Of a DNA stretch of 45,913 nucleotides, positions 34,744 to 42,641 are shown in pieces. The DNA is taken from NCBI GenBank assembly GCA_029577135.1, contig JARQPW010000019.1, positions 1-45,913 on the forward strand, given 5' to 3'. The translations under genes were made by a program, and so were the position numbers. The DNA is from Acidimicrobiales bacterium. GTDB taxonomy: Bacteria > Actinomycetota > Acidimicrobiia > Acidimicrobiales > MedAcidi-G1. Position 1 is the first letter of the stretch, and every line of letters starts with the position of its first letter. The notes beneath the pieces are model-generated. The model saw nothing but the letters and a program-made list of their open reading frames with translations, did not search any database and had not been told where the DNA came from.

Positions 34744-35184
34744 GTGAAGGTCTCGACCCGTGGTGACTACGCGAGTCGGGCGCTGCTCTCCCTCGCACTC
34801 CATGGCGACGGGCAGACGCCCCGTTCCGTCCGCGACATTGCCGACCAGACCGCCCTCCCCCAGCCCTACCTCGAGCAGATTCTGCTGGCCCTCAAGGGAG
34901 CCGGACTGGTGCGCTCGAAGCGCGGAGTCGGCGGCGGCTACGTGCTGGCCCGCGAGCCCGGGACGATCCTGCTCTCACAGATCGTGTCGGCCGTCGACGG
35001 ACCGATCGTGGCTGGCGACTTTACAGAGCCGCACACCGACGGCGCCTGTGACCACGAGGGGCAGTGCGTGCTCCTCTCCATCTGGGCCAGCGCAGGCTCG
35101 CACATGCGGCGCTATCTGGACTCGTTCACCCTCGAGGACATCGCCAGCATGGCCCGCGGCCAGGAGAGTTGGCCGGAGGCCTGA
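34744..35184 (+). CDS. Rrf2-family transcription regulator
   Basis: A 146-residue winged-helix repressor. The Rrf2 opening MKVSTRGDYASRALLSLALH, the recognition region SVRDIADQTALPQPYLEQIL, the wing RSKRGVGGGYVLAR and a dimer helix are present. Only two cysteines (Cys102 and Cys108, CDHEGQC) are found in the sensor loop; IscR/RsrR-type members usually have three, so an iron-sulfur cluster would need another ligand, such as a nearby His or Asp. No suf/isc genes are near. The regulator probably controls its own divergent promoter region. Confidence 0.9.
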   Translation: MKVSTRGDYASRALLSLALHGDGQTPRSVRDIADQTALPQPYLEQILLALKGAGLVRSKRGVGGGYVLAREPGTILLSQIVSAVDGPIVAGDFTEPHTDGACDHEGQCVLLSIWASAGSHMRRYLDSFTLEDIASMARGQESWPEA

Positions 35185-35200
35185 CCCCGGCCTTGCCAAC

Positions 35201-36130
35201 TCAGCCCAGGGGGTGCGCCAGGCCTGCCAGTACCGCGCACAGGTCGGCGGGTAGCGACGAGTCGAAGGCCATCTCCGATCCGGACGACGGGTGCACGAAT
35301 CCGAGGTGTGCGGCGTGCAGGAAGGGTCGGCCCAGGCCATGGTGTTCCCGAGAGGAGTCGTAGGCGGCGTCACCGACCAGCGGATGGCCGATAGCCGTCA
35401 GGTGGACCCGAATCTGGTGTGTGCGGCCCGTCTCCAGGCGGCACTCCAGCAAGGTGGTGCCGGGCCGCTCCCAGCGGCCCTGGACCGTGTAGGCGGTCCG
35501 TGCCTCCCGCCCCTCGACCACGACCGCCATCCTGGTGCGATCGCGCGGTGAACGTCCGATCGGTGCCTCGATGCGACCCTCCTCGGCCTCGACGCAGCCG
35601 TGGACGAGCGCCAGGTACCGACGGTCGACCCGGCGTTCCGACAGTTGGCGGACCAGTGCGGCGTGTGCCGTGGCCGTGCGGGCAACCACGAGGAGTCCGG
35701 AGGTCCCACGATCCAGTCGGTGGACGATGCCAGGGCGCAGCGCGGAGCCCACCGACGCCACCTCTGGATAGCGGGCCAGGATGCCGTGGACGAGCGTGCC
35801 CTCGCCGTGGCCGGCCCCAGGGTGGACGATAACGCCGGCCGCCTTGTCCACGACGACGACCTCGGCGTCCTCGTGGACGACGGAGACCTCGACACCCGGG
35901 TCCGGTTGAAGCCGCAGGGTCTCACCCTCGGGGAGGTCCGGGACCGTCAACTCCTCACCGGCCTGCACCCGGCGGGAACGGACCAGCACCGGCTCGTCGT
36001 CGATCAGGACCAGCCCCTCCTCGATGGCTGCAGAGGCACGGCTCCGGCTGATGCCCGTGAGGAGGCTCACCACCCGGTCGAGTCGCTCCCCGTCGAGCGC
36101 CGCCGGGATGGTCTCGTGCAAGTCGCTCAC
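35201..36130 (-). CDS. rluD: 23S rRNA pseudouridine synthase, RluD/RluA family
   Basis: Makes pseudouridine in large-subunit rRNA. It has 309 residues. An S4 RNA-binding domain is at about 14-75 (ERLDRVVSLLTGISRSRASA). The catalytic domain has VDKAAGVIVHPGAG, the nucleophile Asp140 in GIVHRLDRGTSGLLVVA, RRYLALVHG, ETGRTHQIRVHL and HPLVGDAAY. The GTG start at 36128-36130 overlaps the lspA stop (GTGA). The lspA-rluD pairing is common in bacteria. RluD is the usual annotation for this position, but the exact target uridines are not shown. Confidence 0.92.
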   Translation of the reverse strand: MSDLHETIPAALDGERLDRVVSLLTGISRSRASAAIEEGLVLIDDEPVLVRSRRVQAGEELTVPDLPEGETLRLQPDPGVEVSVVHEDAEVVVVDKAAGVIVHPGAGHGEGTLVHGILARYPEVASVGSALRPGIVHRLDRGTSGLLVVARTATAHAALVRQLSERRVDRRYLALVHGCVEAEEGRIEAPIGRSPRDRTRMAVVVEGREARTAYTVQGRWERPGTTLLECRLETGRTHQIRVHLTAIGHPLVGDAAYDSSREHHGLGRPFLHAAHLGFVHPSSGSEMAFDSSLPADLCAVLAGLAHPLG

Positions 36131-36603
36131 GGGGAGGCCCCGGCACGCAGGCCGCGCACGACGATCAGGATGCCTCCCACGACGACCGCCGAGTCGGCGA
36201 CATTGAACACCGGCCACCACTGGAGGTCGACGAAGTCGATGACGGCGCCCCCGAAGAACCCGTCCCCGGCCCGGAAGGCACGGTCGGCCAGGTTGCCGAA
36301 TGCCCCTCCGACGATGCCGCCGACGCAGAGCCTCGCCATCGGATCACCCGCCCTCGCCCCCAGGCGCACCAGGAGCACCACCACGGTGAGCACGAGCACG
36401 GCGAAGATCGGGCCGAGCCCCTCGCCCTGGCTGAAGGCGGCGCCCGTGTTGAAGACCAGGCGCAGCCGGATCGTCCAGAACAGGTCGATCGTCCGACCCG
36501 GTTCGAGGGCCGCCACCACCCACCACTTGGTGAGCTGGTCCAGCACCAGGACCGAGGTTCCGGCCAGCAGCGCGCCCCTCCAGGGGGCCACGCCCGGACT
36601 CAA
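36127..36603 (-). CDS. lspA: lipoprotein signal peptidase
   Basis: Inner-membrane aspartyl protease that removes signal peptides from prolipoproteins. It has 158 residues and four hydrophobic segments. Catalytic Asp107 is in GGAFGNLADRAF, and Asp137 in FVDLQWWPVFNVADSAV. LDQLTKWWVV and LRLVFNTGAAFS are typical. It starts at TTG 36601-36603, overlapping the upstream TraR-like stop as TTGA, which is the same coupling type as elsewhere in the window. Confidence 0.94.
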   Translation of the reverse strand: MSPGVAPWRGALLAGTSVLVLDQLTKWWVVAALEPGRTIDLFWTIRLRLVFNTGAAFSQGEGLGPIFAVLVLTVVVLLVRLGARAGDPMARLCVGGIVGGAFGNLADRAFRAGDGFFGGAVIDFVDLQWWPVFNVADSAVVVGGILIVVRGLRAGASP

Positions 36604-37211
36604 CGTCGACCGAGCCCGCCGGCCTTGTACTCGACCCGCTCAGCCGCCCAGGGGATCGCCTTCATGCGTTCCTTCGGGATGTTCTTGCCCGAGAGGACAC
36701 ACACGCCGTAGACACCCTTGCGAATCCGCTCGAGGGCGGCATCGATCAGGTCGATGGCATAGCGGGCCTGGGCGCTGAGCGCCAGGTCGAGGTCGCGGGC
36801 CACCGCGAAGGTGTCGCCCTCACCCGACTCTTCGTCGAACTGGACGTCTCCGGGCTCCCGGCCGTCGAGGAGGGAGTTGGCCTCCGCTTCGAGCGTGTCG
36901 GCGCTTCGGACGTAGCGCGCCCGCTCCTCGAGGAGGCGCTTCTTCTGTTCGCCGAGGAAGGTCTTCCCGAATGGCGACTTCGGCTTCTTCTTGCCGGGGG
37001 CCTTCTTCGCAGCAACCTTGGCGGGGGCCTTCTTCGCAGCAACCTTGGCGGGGGCCTTCTTGGCGGGGGCCTTCTTGGCCGGGGCCTTCTTGGCGGCAGC
37101 CTTCTTGGCCGGGGCCTTCTTGGCGGCAGCCTTCTTGGCCGGCGCCTTCTTGGCGGCAGCCTTCTTGGCCGGGGCCTTCTTCACCGTCGTGCTCGTCTTC
37201 TTCGTGGCCAT
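36600..37211 (-). CDS. TraR/DksA-like protein with Lys/Ala-rich N-terminal tail
   Basis: A 203-residue protein. Residues 3-80 are a repetitive basic tail made of [14 protein letters not shown] decapeptides, like histone H1 or mycobacterial HupB tails. Residues 82-200 are TraR/DksA-like: a coiled-coil ([37 protein letters not shown]) and a C-terminal zinc-finger region. In that finger only Cys171 remains ([20 protein letters not shown], then WAAERVEY), so the four-Cys zinc site is lost. The family binds the RNA polymerase secondary channel. Start: the second ATG (37209-37211), 6 bases after AGGAG; the first ATG is two codons earlier. It leads lspA-rluD. Confidence 0.82.
   Translation of the reverse strand: MATKKTSTTVKKAPAKKAAAKKAPAKKAAAKKAPAKKAAAKKAPAKKAPAKKAPAKVAAKKAPAKVAAKKAPGKKKPKSPFGKTFLGEQKKRLLEERARYVRSADTLEAEANSLLDGREPGDVQFDEESGEGDTFAVARDLDLALSAQARYAIDLIDAALERIRKGVYGVCVLSGKNIPKERMKAIPWAAERVEYKAGGLGRR
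37005..37185. repeat. degenerate 30-base tandem repeats encoding the Lys/Ala tail
   Basis: Imperfect repeats built from GGCCTTCTTGGC and GGCAGCCTTCTTGGC blocks, in phase with the coding frame on the minus strand. The array can slip, so tail length may vary between strains. Confidence 0.85.
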
Positions 37212-37355
37212 CGCCATCTCCTGATCGTCTGCCCGCCCCGGGAGCCCCGACGGGGCCCCGGATCACCGGATCACCCGTACTCCGAGCGGGGCATCGTATC
37301 GGGGGGCCGTGACGCTGCGGGTGACCGATGGGCCCAGGTGTCGATCCGGCGTGGA

Positions 37356-38120
37356 TCAATCGTCGTCGGTGAAGAAGGTGTCCATCGCCGCGCCCTCGTT
37401 GCCCACCGACTGGCGGAGTTCGTCGAGGAGCCTCCCGCCGGGTACGGCCAACGTCGGCAGGTCCCCCGGGCGAGCACCGGGCGGCGGAGTCGATGTCACA
37501 GCAGGTGCCGCCGGCTCCTGCCTCACGGAGACCTCCGGCCCGTCAGGCGCCTCCTCGGCAGGCGGGGGCGAAGGCTCCGGCGGGCGTCTCGCCTCGCGGG
37601 AGGACCCCTTCTCGGCAAGCGGCCTGCCGGGTGTCGCCTCGACCACCTTGCGAAGGTCGCCGAGCGTGCTCAGGAGCCGCTCCCTGTGGGCGTCGACGTG
37701 CCGCTCCATGATGCTGATGTCGTCCCGTACGGCATCGCGTGCCGCCTCGAGCGACGTCGTCTCGTCGAGCAGGCGCTGGCGGGCCGCCTCGATGGCCGCC
37801 CGGACCTCGGTCTCGGCCGCGGCGCGCAGGGTTGCCGCCTCGGCCTCGGCCTCGGCCACGTAGCGCCGCCCCTCGGCCTCTGCGGTGGCGATTTCGGACT
37901 CGGCCGTGGCCCGGGCCCTCTGGGTGGCGTCCAACTCCTGGTCGATGCGCTTCTCCGCCATCTCCGCCCGATCCAGCGCCGTCCTGCGCTCAGCGCGGAG
38001 GTCGGCGATCTCACGGGTGGCACGGTCGATCAGCGCATCGACCTGGGCCGGGTCGTAGCCGCGCAGCTTCTGGGAGAACTGGGTGTCCTCCAGTTCGCGG
38101 AGGATGTCGCTGCCGTCCAT
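37356..38120 (-). CDS. DivIVA-domain coiled-coil protein
   Basis: A 254-residue cytoplasmic protein. The N-terminus (ILRELEDTQFSQKLRGYDPAQVDALID, residues 6-32) is the DivIVA membrane-curvature-sensing region. It is followed by a long Ala/Glu-rich coiled coil (about 35-165) and a disordered Pro-rich tail with an acidic end (FFTDDD). In actinobacteria such proteins (Wag31, SepIVA) organise polar growth or division. It lies between sepF-yggT and the traR unit in the division region. ATG 38120 has TACGCT 7 bases upstream. Confidence 0.86.
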   Translation of the reverse strand: MDGSDILRELEDTQFSQKLRGYDPAQVDALIDRATREIADLRAERRTALDRAEMAEKRIDQELDATQRARATAESEIATAEAEGRRYVAEAEAEAATLRAAAETEVRAAIEAARQRLLDETTSLEAARDAVRDDISIMERHVDAHRERLLSTLGDLRKVVEATPGRPLAEKGSSREARRPPEPSPPPAEEAPDGPEVSVRQEPAAPAVTSTPPPGARPGDLPTLAVPGGRLLDELRQSVGNEGAAMDTFFTDDD

Positions 38121-38127
38121 GGCCGGG

Positions 38128-38133
38128 AGCGTA
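38128..38133 (-). promoter_or_regulatory. -10 element of the DivIVA gene
   Basis: TACGCT on the minus strand, 7 bases before the ATG at 38120. The hexamer and spacing are the same as at sepF. Confidence 0.5.
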
Positions 38134-38196
38134 CCGTCGGGACAATCCTCCAGAGGGGCACCCTCTGGCCTCCGGGGGTACCCGGATCTCCGAAAT

Positions 38197-38451
38197 TCAG
38201 GCGCAGAGGATCTGGGTGAGGAACATCAGCCCGAAGAAGGCCACCAGCGGCGAGAGGTCCAGTCCGACGCTTCCGAGCCGAACCGGTGGCAGGACCGCGC
38301 GTAGGGGGACCAGGATGGGATCGGTGACGAGCAACAGGAAGCCGACCAACGACGCCGCAGTTCCCTGCGGGGAGATCGGGAACCAGCTCGAGACGACGCG
38401 AAGGAGCAGGATCCAGAAGTACAGGGTCAGCACCAGGCAGACGATGACCAT
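38197..38451 (-). CDS. YggT-family membrane protein
   Basis: An 84-residue integral membrane protein with two hydrophobic segments (about 2-22 and 62-83) around the conserved RVVSSWFPISP and TDPILVPLRAVLPPV. YggT proteins often follow sepF in Gram-positive division clusters. The function is unclear, with roles proposed in osmotic tolerance and cell shape. It lies 88 bases after sepF. Confidence 0.88.
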   Translation of the reverse strand: MVIVCLVLTLYFWILLLRVVSSWFPISPQGTAASLVGFLLLVTDPILVPLRAVLPPVRLGSVGLDLSPLVAFFGLMFLTQILCA

Positions 38452-38466
38452 GGGCGACCTAATCCC

Positions 38467-38489
38467 CCTTCGGTTCGAGCAGCCGAAGG
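38467..38489. repeat. inverted repeat between sepF and yggT
   Basis: CCTTCGG/CCGAAGG, 7 base pairs with a 9-base loop, ending 16 bases before the yggT start. It could be an RNA hairpin separating sepF and yggT expression or a regulator site; no T-run follows. Confidence 0.4.
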
Positions 38490-38539
38490 ACGGCCTGGTA
38501 CTCCACGAACTGACTCATGGATCGCTCGACGCAGCCGGC

Positions 38540-39046
38540 TCAGCCAGCGTGGTCGGGATCCTCGAGACGGCGGCGGTCAGCCGCCGAGACTTCCACGTTC
38601 GTGGGGGTGAGCAGGTACACCTGATTCGCCACCTTCTCCATCTCTCCACCGACGCCGTAGCATACGCCGCTGGCGAAGTCGATGATTCGCCGGGACAACT
38701 CGCTCTCGACGCCCTGCAGGTTGACGATCACCGGCTGTTCGGAGACGAAGCGGTCGGCCATCTCCTGAACGTCCTCGAAGGAGGTCGGAGCGACCGTGTG
38801 GGGCCGGGAGGCGACCGGCGGTGGAATCCGCTTGACCGTTCCCGTCGGCACCGGAGCGACCGTCCGCACCGTGGTCGAAGCCTCCCCAACGCCCCACAAC
38901 GAACGATTGGCGGTGTCGGCGGCCGACCGGGCCTCGACGAACTCGCTCGACGAGAGCGGATCACGCGCCACCGGATCACCGGTGTCGAACTCCTCGTACG
39001 CCTCGTCGGGGCCGAGGCCGAGATAGAGCATGACTTTCTTGAGCAT
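38540..39046 (-). CDS. sepF: cell division protein SepF
   Basis: Membrane-anchoring partner of FtsZ; in actinobacteria it replaces FtsA. It has 168 residues. The N-terminal amphipathic helix MLKKVMLYLGLG (1-12) is the membrane anchor, a linker follows, and the SepF fold (about 80-158) has SFEDVQEMADRFVSEQPVIV, NLQGVESELSRRIIDFASGV and QVYLLTPTNVEVS. ATG 39044-39046 is confirmed by the anchor helix and by TACGCT 7 bases upstream. Confidence 0.94.
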   Translation of the reverse strand: MLKKVMLYLGLGPDEAYEEFDTGDPVARDPLSSSEFVEARSAADTANRSLWGVGEASTTVRTVAPVPTGTVKRIPPPVASRPHTVAPTSFEDVQEMADRFVSEQPVIVNLQGVESELSRRIIDFASGVCYGVGGEMEKVANQVYLLTPTNVEVSAADRRRLEDPDHAG

Positions 39047-39053
39047 CCCGCGG

Positions 39054-39059
39054 AGCGTA
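39054..39059 (-). promoter_or_regulatory. -10 element of sepF-yggT
   Basis: TACGCT on the minus strand, 7 bases before the sepF ATG, in the gap after yggS. Confidence 0.5.
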
Positions 39060-39119
39060 CCGGCCCGGCGACCCCCCCGGGGGGCATGGCCGGGAGGCCG
39101 GGGATCGGCGGTCGGCCCC

Positions 39120-39785
39120 CTAGGCAGTGGGTCGCTCTCCGAACAGGGCGCGCCCGACGCGCACCAGTGTGGAACCACAGTCGATGGCGATTTCCAGGTC
39201 ATCGGTCATCCCCATCGACACCTCCGGCAGGCCCATGCGCTCGGCCAGCCCTGCGACGCTGCTGAACACGCGCCGGGTGGCGTCGGCATCGTCGGGGGCG
39301 CCCACGGCCATCAGGCCACAGACATCCAGCCCGAGGTCGAGCCCGTGGACGACCAGTCCCTCGACCTCGCCCGGCGGACAGCCTCCACGACCGGGGAGCC
39401 CGACTGCATCGACCTGGACCAGGATGCTCGCCGACGGGTCGCGCCTGGCGATCTCGTCGACGAGTTCGGTCCGGTCCACGGTCTGCCAGAGGGCGACGAT
39501 CCCTGCGAGGCGTCGGACCTTGTTGCGTTGGAGGCGACCGATCAGGTGCCAGGAGATGTCCCCGGCTCCTCCACCGACAGGATCCCCGTGCTTGGCGAGA
39601 AGTTCCTGGGCGTAGTTCTCACCCACCTCCCGGAGCCCGGCCCGTCGGACAGCCTCGACCGCCGTGACCGGAAGCGCCTTCGTCACCGGGAGCAGCCGGG
39701 TGCGGCCACCGCTGCGCTCCGCCAGGTCTGCCGACAGGACCTGGATGCGCTCCACAGCAGCACCCACGTCGAGGGGCCCGCTCAT
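39120..39785 (-). CDS. yggS: YggS-family PLP-binding protein
   Basis: A 221-residue alanine-racemase-fold PLP protein that maintains PLP homeostasis (YggS/PROSC). Lys36 in LLPVTKALP binds PLP. EVGENYAQELLAKHG, WHLIGRLQRNKV, VDAVGLPGRGGC and MGMTDDLEIAIDCGSTLVRV follow the family. The usual S-M-GMS-D reads as SMGMTDD. The ATG at 39785 overlaps the pgeF stop (ATGA). The order ftsZ-pgeF-yggS-sepF-yggT-divIVA is the standard Gram-positive arrangement. Confidence 0.93.
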   Translation of the reverse strand: MSGPLDVGAAVERIQVLSADLAERSGGRTRLLPVTKALPVTAVEAVRRAGLREVGENYAQELLAKHGDPVGGGAGDISWHLIGRLQRNKVRRLAGIVALWQTVDRTELVDEIARRDPSASILVQVDAVGLPGRGGCPPGEVEGLVVHGLDLGLDVCGLMAVGAPDDADATRRVFSSVAGLAERMGLPEVSMGMTDDLEIAIDCGSTLVRVGRALFGERPTA

Positions 39786-40468
39786 GGCGCCTCCATCCAG
39801 GCCACCAGCGCCTGGCGACGGTCCGACCCATCGACCCGGTGCGACCAGTACCGCTCGTCGCAGCCGGTGCACGCACCGTCGAACTCCATGCTCGAGATGC
39901 CGCAGCGCTCGAGGACGATCCGTACGGCGGCGGGAACGTCGAACGCCGGCCTACCCCCGCTCGTGAGTGCCCGCACGCCCTCCCCGAACTGGGTGCAGAG
40001 GGCATCCAGGTCGGCGCTGCCGAACTCGTAGCAGCAGGCTCGGATACAGGGGCCCACGACCGCCACCTGGGGACCCGGAGCCGCCTCCGCCAGGCACTCC
40101 GAGGCCCGTTCGAGGACGCCTGCGCGGAGCCCTCGCCATCCGCCATGGACGACGGCGAGCCCACCGGGTGCGGCCAGTGCTATGGGCGCGCAGTCGGCGA
40201 CCTGGATGCTCAACACGGTGTCGGAGCGGACCGTGACCGAGGCGTCCGCCTCCGATCCGACGCCATCACCCGGTCCGTCGATCAGGACCACCCGATCACC
40301 GTGGACCTGGCGCAGCCAGGTCCACGGTCCGGGCCGCAGCGCCTCTCGGCGCTGGCGGAGGGCACCGACCGGGTCGTCGACGGCAAGGCTGCCGTCGACG
40401 ACCTCCGAGACCAGTACCCGGACCGTCCACCCCGTCGGCTGATGCCAGCAGGCCAGGTTCCGGGCCAT
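39782..40468 (-). CDS. pgeF: peptidoglycan editing factor, YfiH/PgeF family
   Basis: A 228-residue laccase-domain (DUF152) protein. In E. coli PgeF removes wrong amino acids from peptidoglycan precursors; relatives act on purine nucleosides. The metal triad is visible: His56 in WLRQVHGDRV, Cys93 in ADCAPIAL and His108 in VVHGGWRGL. GPCIRACCYE and CTGCDERYWSHR are also typical. It begins 46 bases after ftsZ. Confidence 0.92.
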   Translation of the reverse strand: MARNLACWHQPTGWTVRVLVSEVVDGSLAVDDPVGALRQRREALRPGPWTWLRQVHGDRVVLIDGPGDGVGSEADASVTVRSDTVLSIQVADCAPIALAAPGGLAVVHGGWRGLRAGVLERASECLAEAAPGPQVAVVGPCIRACCYEFGSADLDALCTQFGEGVRALTSGGRPAFDVPAAVRIVLERCGISSMEFDGACTGCDERYWSHRVDGSDRRQALVAWMEAP

Positions 40469-40514
40469 CAGTCGGTCCGATCGGCTCGCAGGCGCCGGCT
40501 GGCGCGGGAGGTCC

Positions 40515-41594
40515 CTACTTCAGGAAGCTCGGAACGTCGAGCTCGTCGTCGTCTGCCACGGCGAACGGATCGCTGTCCGGCGCCCCCGAACTGACACCGG
40601 CGGTCGTGCCGGCTGCACGGGAGCGGGACGCCGAGCGGTCACCATCCCAGCGGTCGAATCCGGCGGCGATGACCGTGACCCGGACGTCGTTCTCCATCTC
40701 GTCGTCCACGACGGTGCCGAAGATGATGTTGGCATCCGGGTGGGCGACGCCGTGGATCACCTCGGCGGCCTCGTTGACCTCGAACAGGCCCAGGTCGTTG
40801 GGACCCGAGATGTTGAGGAGGATGCCGCGTGCGCCCTCGATGGAGGCCTCAAGCAGCGGGCTCGAGATGGCGTTGCGGGCGGCATTCAGCGCCCGGCTCT
40901 CGCCGGTGGCCTGGCCCACGCCCATCAGCGCGGAGCCGGCGTCCTGGAGCACCATCTTCACGTCGGCGAAATCGGTGTTGATGAGGCCCGGCGTGGTGAT
41001 CAGGGTCGTGATGCCCTGGACGCCCTGGAGCAGGACCTCGTCGGCCATCTCGAAAGCGTTCTGCAACGCCGTCTTCTCGTTGGAGACTGTGAGGAGGCGG
41101 TCGTTGGGGATGACGATCTGGGCGTCGACCTTCTCCTTGAGGTTCACGATGCCGTTCTCGGCCTGGACGGCTCGGCGGCGACCCTCGAACCCGAAGGGAC
41201 GTGTCACCACGGCGATGGTCAGGGCGCCGAGCGACTTGGCCAACTCGGCGATGACGGGGGCGGCACCGGTCCCGGTGCCACCGCCCTCTCCGGCAGTCAC
41301 GAAGACCATGTCGGAGCCCTCGAGCACCTGCTCGATCTCGTTGCGGTGCTCCTCCGCCGCCTGGCGACCGATGTCCGGGTCGCTGCCGGCGCCGAGGCCC
41401 CGTGTCAGGTCACGGCCGATGTCCAACTTCACGTCGGCGTCGCTCATCAGCAGCGCCTGGGCATCGGTGTTCACGGCCACGAACTCCACGCCCCGCAGCC
41501 CCGATTCGATCATCCGGTTGACGGCGTTCACGCCACCGCCACCAACACCGATCACCTTGATCACCGCCAGGTAGTTCTGGGGGTTCGTCATCAT
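40515..41594 (-). CDS. ftsZ: cell division protein FtsZ
   Basis: Tubulin-like GTPase that forms the division ring. It has 359 residues. The N-terminal [17 protein letters not shown], the tubulin signature GEGGGTGTG (102-110), [10 protein letters not shown], the T7-loop region INTDFADVK and the C-terminal peptide [12 protein letters not shown], which binds SepF and other partners, are all present. Two adjacent ATGs follow AGGAGAAG; the first (41592-41594) is given, and the second, one codon later, fits the spacing slightly better. The upstream gap carries a promoter with an inverted repeat. Confidence 0.97.
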   Translation of the reverse strand: MMTNPQNYLAVIKVIGVGGGGVNAVNRMIESGLRGVEFVAVNTDAQALLMSDADVKLDIGRDLTRGLGAGSDPDIGRQAAEEHRNEIEQVLEGSDMVFVTAGEGGGTGTGAAPVIAELAKSLGALTIAVVTRPFGFEGRRRAVQAENGIVNLKEKVDAQIVIPNDRLLTVSNEKTALQNAFEMADEVLLQGVQGITTLITTPGLINTDFADVKMVLQDAGSALMGVGQATGESRALNAARNAISSPLLEASIEGARGILLNISGPNDLGLFEVNEAAEVIHGVAHPDANIIFGTVVDDEMENDVRVTVIAAGFDRWDGDRSASRSRAAGTTAGVSSGAPDSDPFAVADDDELDVPSFLK

Positions 41595-41852
41595 CGCTTC
41601 TCCTGGTGCTCTCCGCCGACCCGCTCACCGGGTCGGTCCTGTCTCAGGCTGGGCGACTCCGAACTGCAACCCCCACCCTGAAGTGGAGGGTCAGAGTTCA
41701 GAAGCTCAACCTCTCCTTGTGGTTAAGAGACTACGCGGAGTAGTCACCTGACGTCAACCCTGTGGGAAAAGTCTTTCGGAGGGCCCCAGGGCGGAGAAGC
41801 ATTGCCCTACAAAACACCGGGCGCGGTATGGGAACGGGACCCACAGGCGCCC
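41595..41852. other. ftsQ-ftsZ intergenic region (258 bases)
   Basis: No gene. It contains the ftsZ promoter (41728-41757) and a leader of about 125 bases with short complementary runs. The ftsA gene that follows ftsQ in many bacteria is absent, as expected for actinobacteria. Confidence 0.6.
41728..41757 (-). promoter_or_regulatory. ftsZ promoter with overlapping inverted repeat
   Basis: Minus-strand -35 TTGACG (41752-41757), an 18-base spacer and -10 TAGTCT (41728-41733). The inverted repeat GACTAC-5 bases-GTAGTC (41729-41745) covers the -10 and part of the spacer, the position of a repressor operator. The transcript would have a long leader before the AGGAGAAG site. Confidence 0.6.
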
Positions 41853-42596
41853 TCAGCATCCACCGCGCCGGACCACCGGATTGTCGGGAATCGAGACGTC
41901 CACCTCCCGAAGGCAGGCCAACCTGACGCGGGTGAGCACCGTGGCGAGGGCCCGGGCCTGGTCCCGGTAGTCGTCGCTGAAGCCCATTTCCGCCACTGCG
42001 CCCCCGACCAACTCGGCACGGATGCCGTCCCCCGTCGGCACCAGTGCGACGATCCAGGCACCCAGGTCCGGTGGTACGGCCTCGGCGGCGCGCAACAGTG
42101 GCCCGATGCCCGACACCCGACTCCCGGGCGGACCGAATCCGTCGATGCGGATGTGCGGCAGCGAGGGGTCGGCTGGCGCCCCCGGTTCGACCGACTCCAG
42201 CACCGCCCCCACGGCATCCAGAAGGACCTGCGCCCCAACAGGATCGACCCCCACCACCACCGGTGTCCGTTCGAGGATTCTCAGGCGCACCGTTCCCGAC
42301 CATTCGCGAACCACCGTCGCCTCAGCCACCCACGGCAATGCCGTGAGCCGACTGTCGACCGCATCCAGGTCCAGGTCGAGCAGGGGTCGGCCCACCTCGA
42401 TGGCAGCAGCCTCGAGGACGGTCCACTCCGTGACCTTGAGGCCGGCTCCCTCCACTTCGATGCGATCGACATCGAGGAGTGAGGTACGCGTCGACGCGTA
42501 GGCCAGGACGCCGAGCATCAGGAGCGCGACCGGCGTCCACAACCACCAGAGGCGCCGGACGAGGCTCCGATCCGACGAATCGGCGCTACCACTCAT
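41853..42596 (-). CDS. ftsQ: cell division protein FtsQ
   Basis: Bitopic divisome protein that links FtsZ-side and periplasmic-side components. It has 247 residues: a short cytoplasmic N-terminus, one membrane helix (about 17-35), then a POTRA domain (LLDVDRIEVEGAGLKVTEWT...) and the beta domain (WVAEATVVREWSGTVRLRIL, ERTPVVVGVD). The charged N-tail has RRLWWLW before the helix. It follows murB by 45 bases. Confidence 0.9.
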   Translation of the reverse strand: MSGSADSSDRSLVRRLWWLWTPVALLMLGVLAYASTRTSLLDVDRIEVEGAGLKVTEWTVLEAAAIEVGRPLLDLDLDAVDSRLTALPWVAEATVVREWSGTVRLRILERTPVVVGVDPVGAQVLLDAVGAVLESVEPGAPADPSLPHIRIDGFGPPGSRVSGIGPLLRAAEAVPPDLGAWIVALVPTGDGIRAELVGGAVAEMGFSDDYRDQARALATVLTRVRLACLREVDVSIPDNPVVRRGGC

Positions 42597-42641
42597 GATC
42601 GGCCACTGCCCCTCGTGAACCTGCCGCTCATGACTCCCGGC

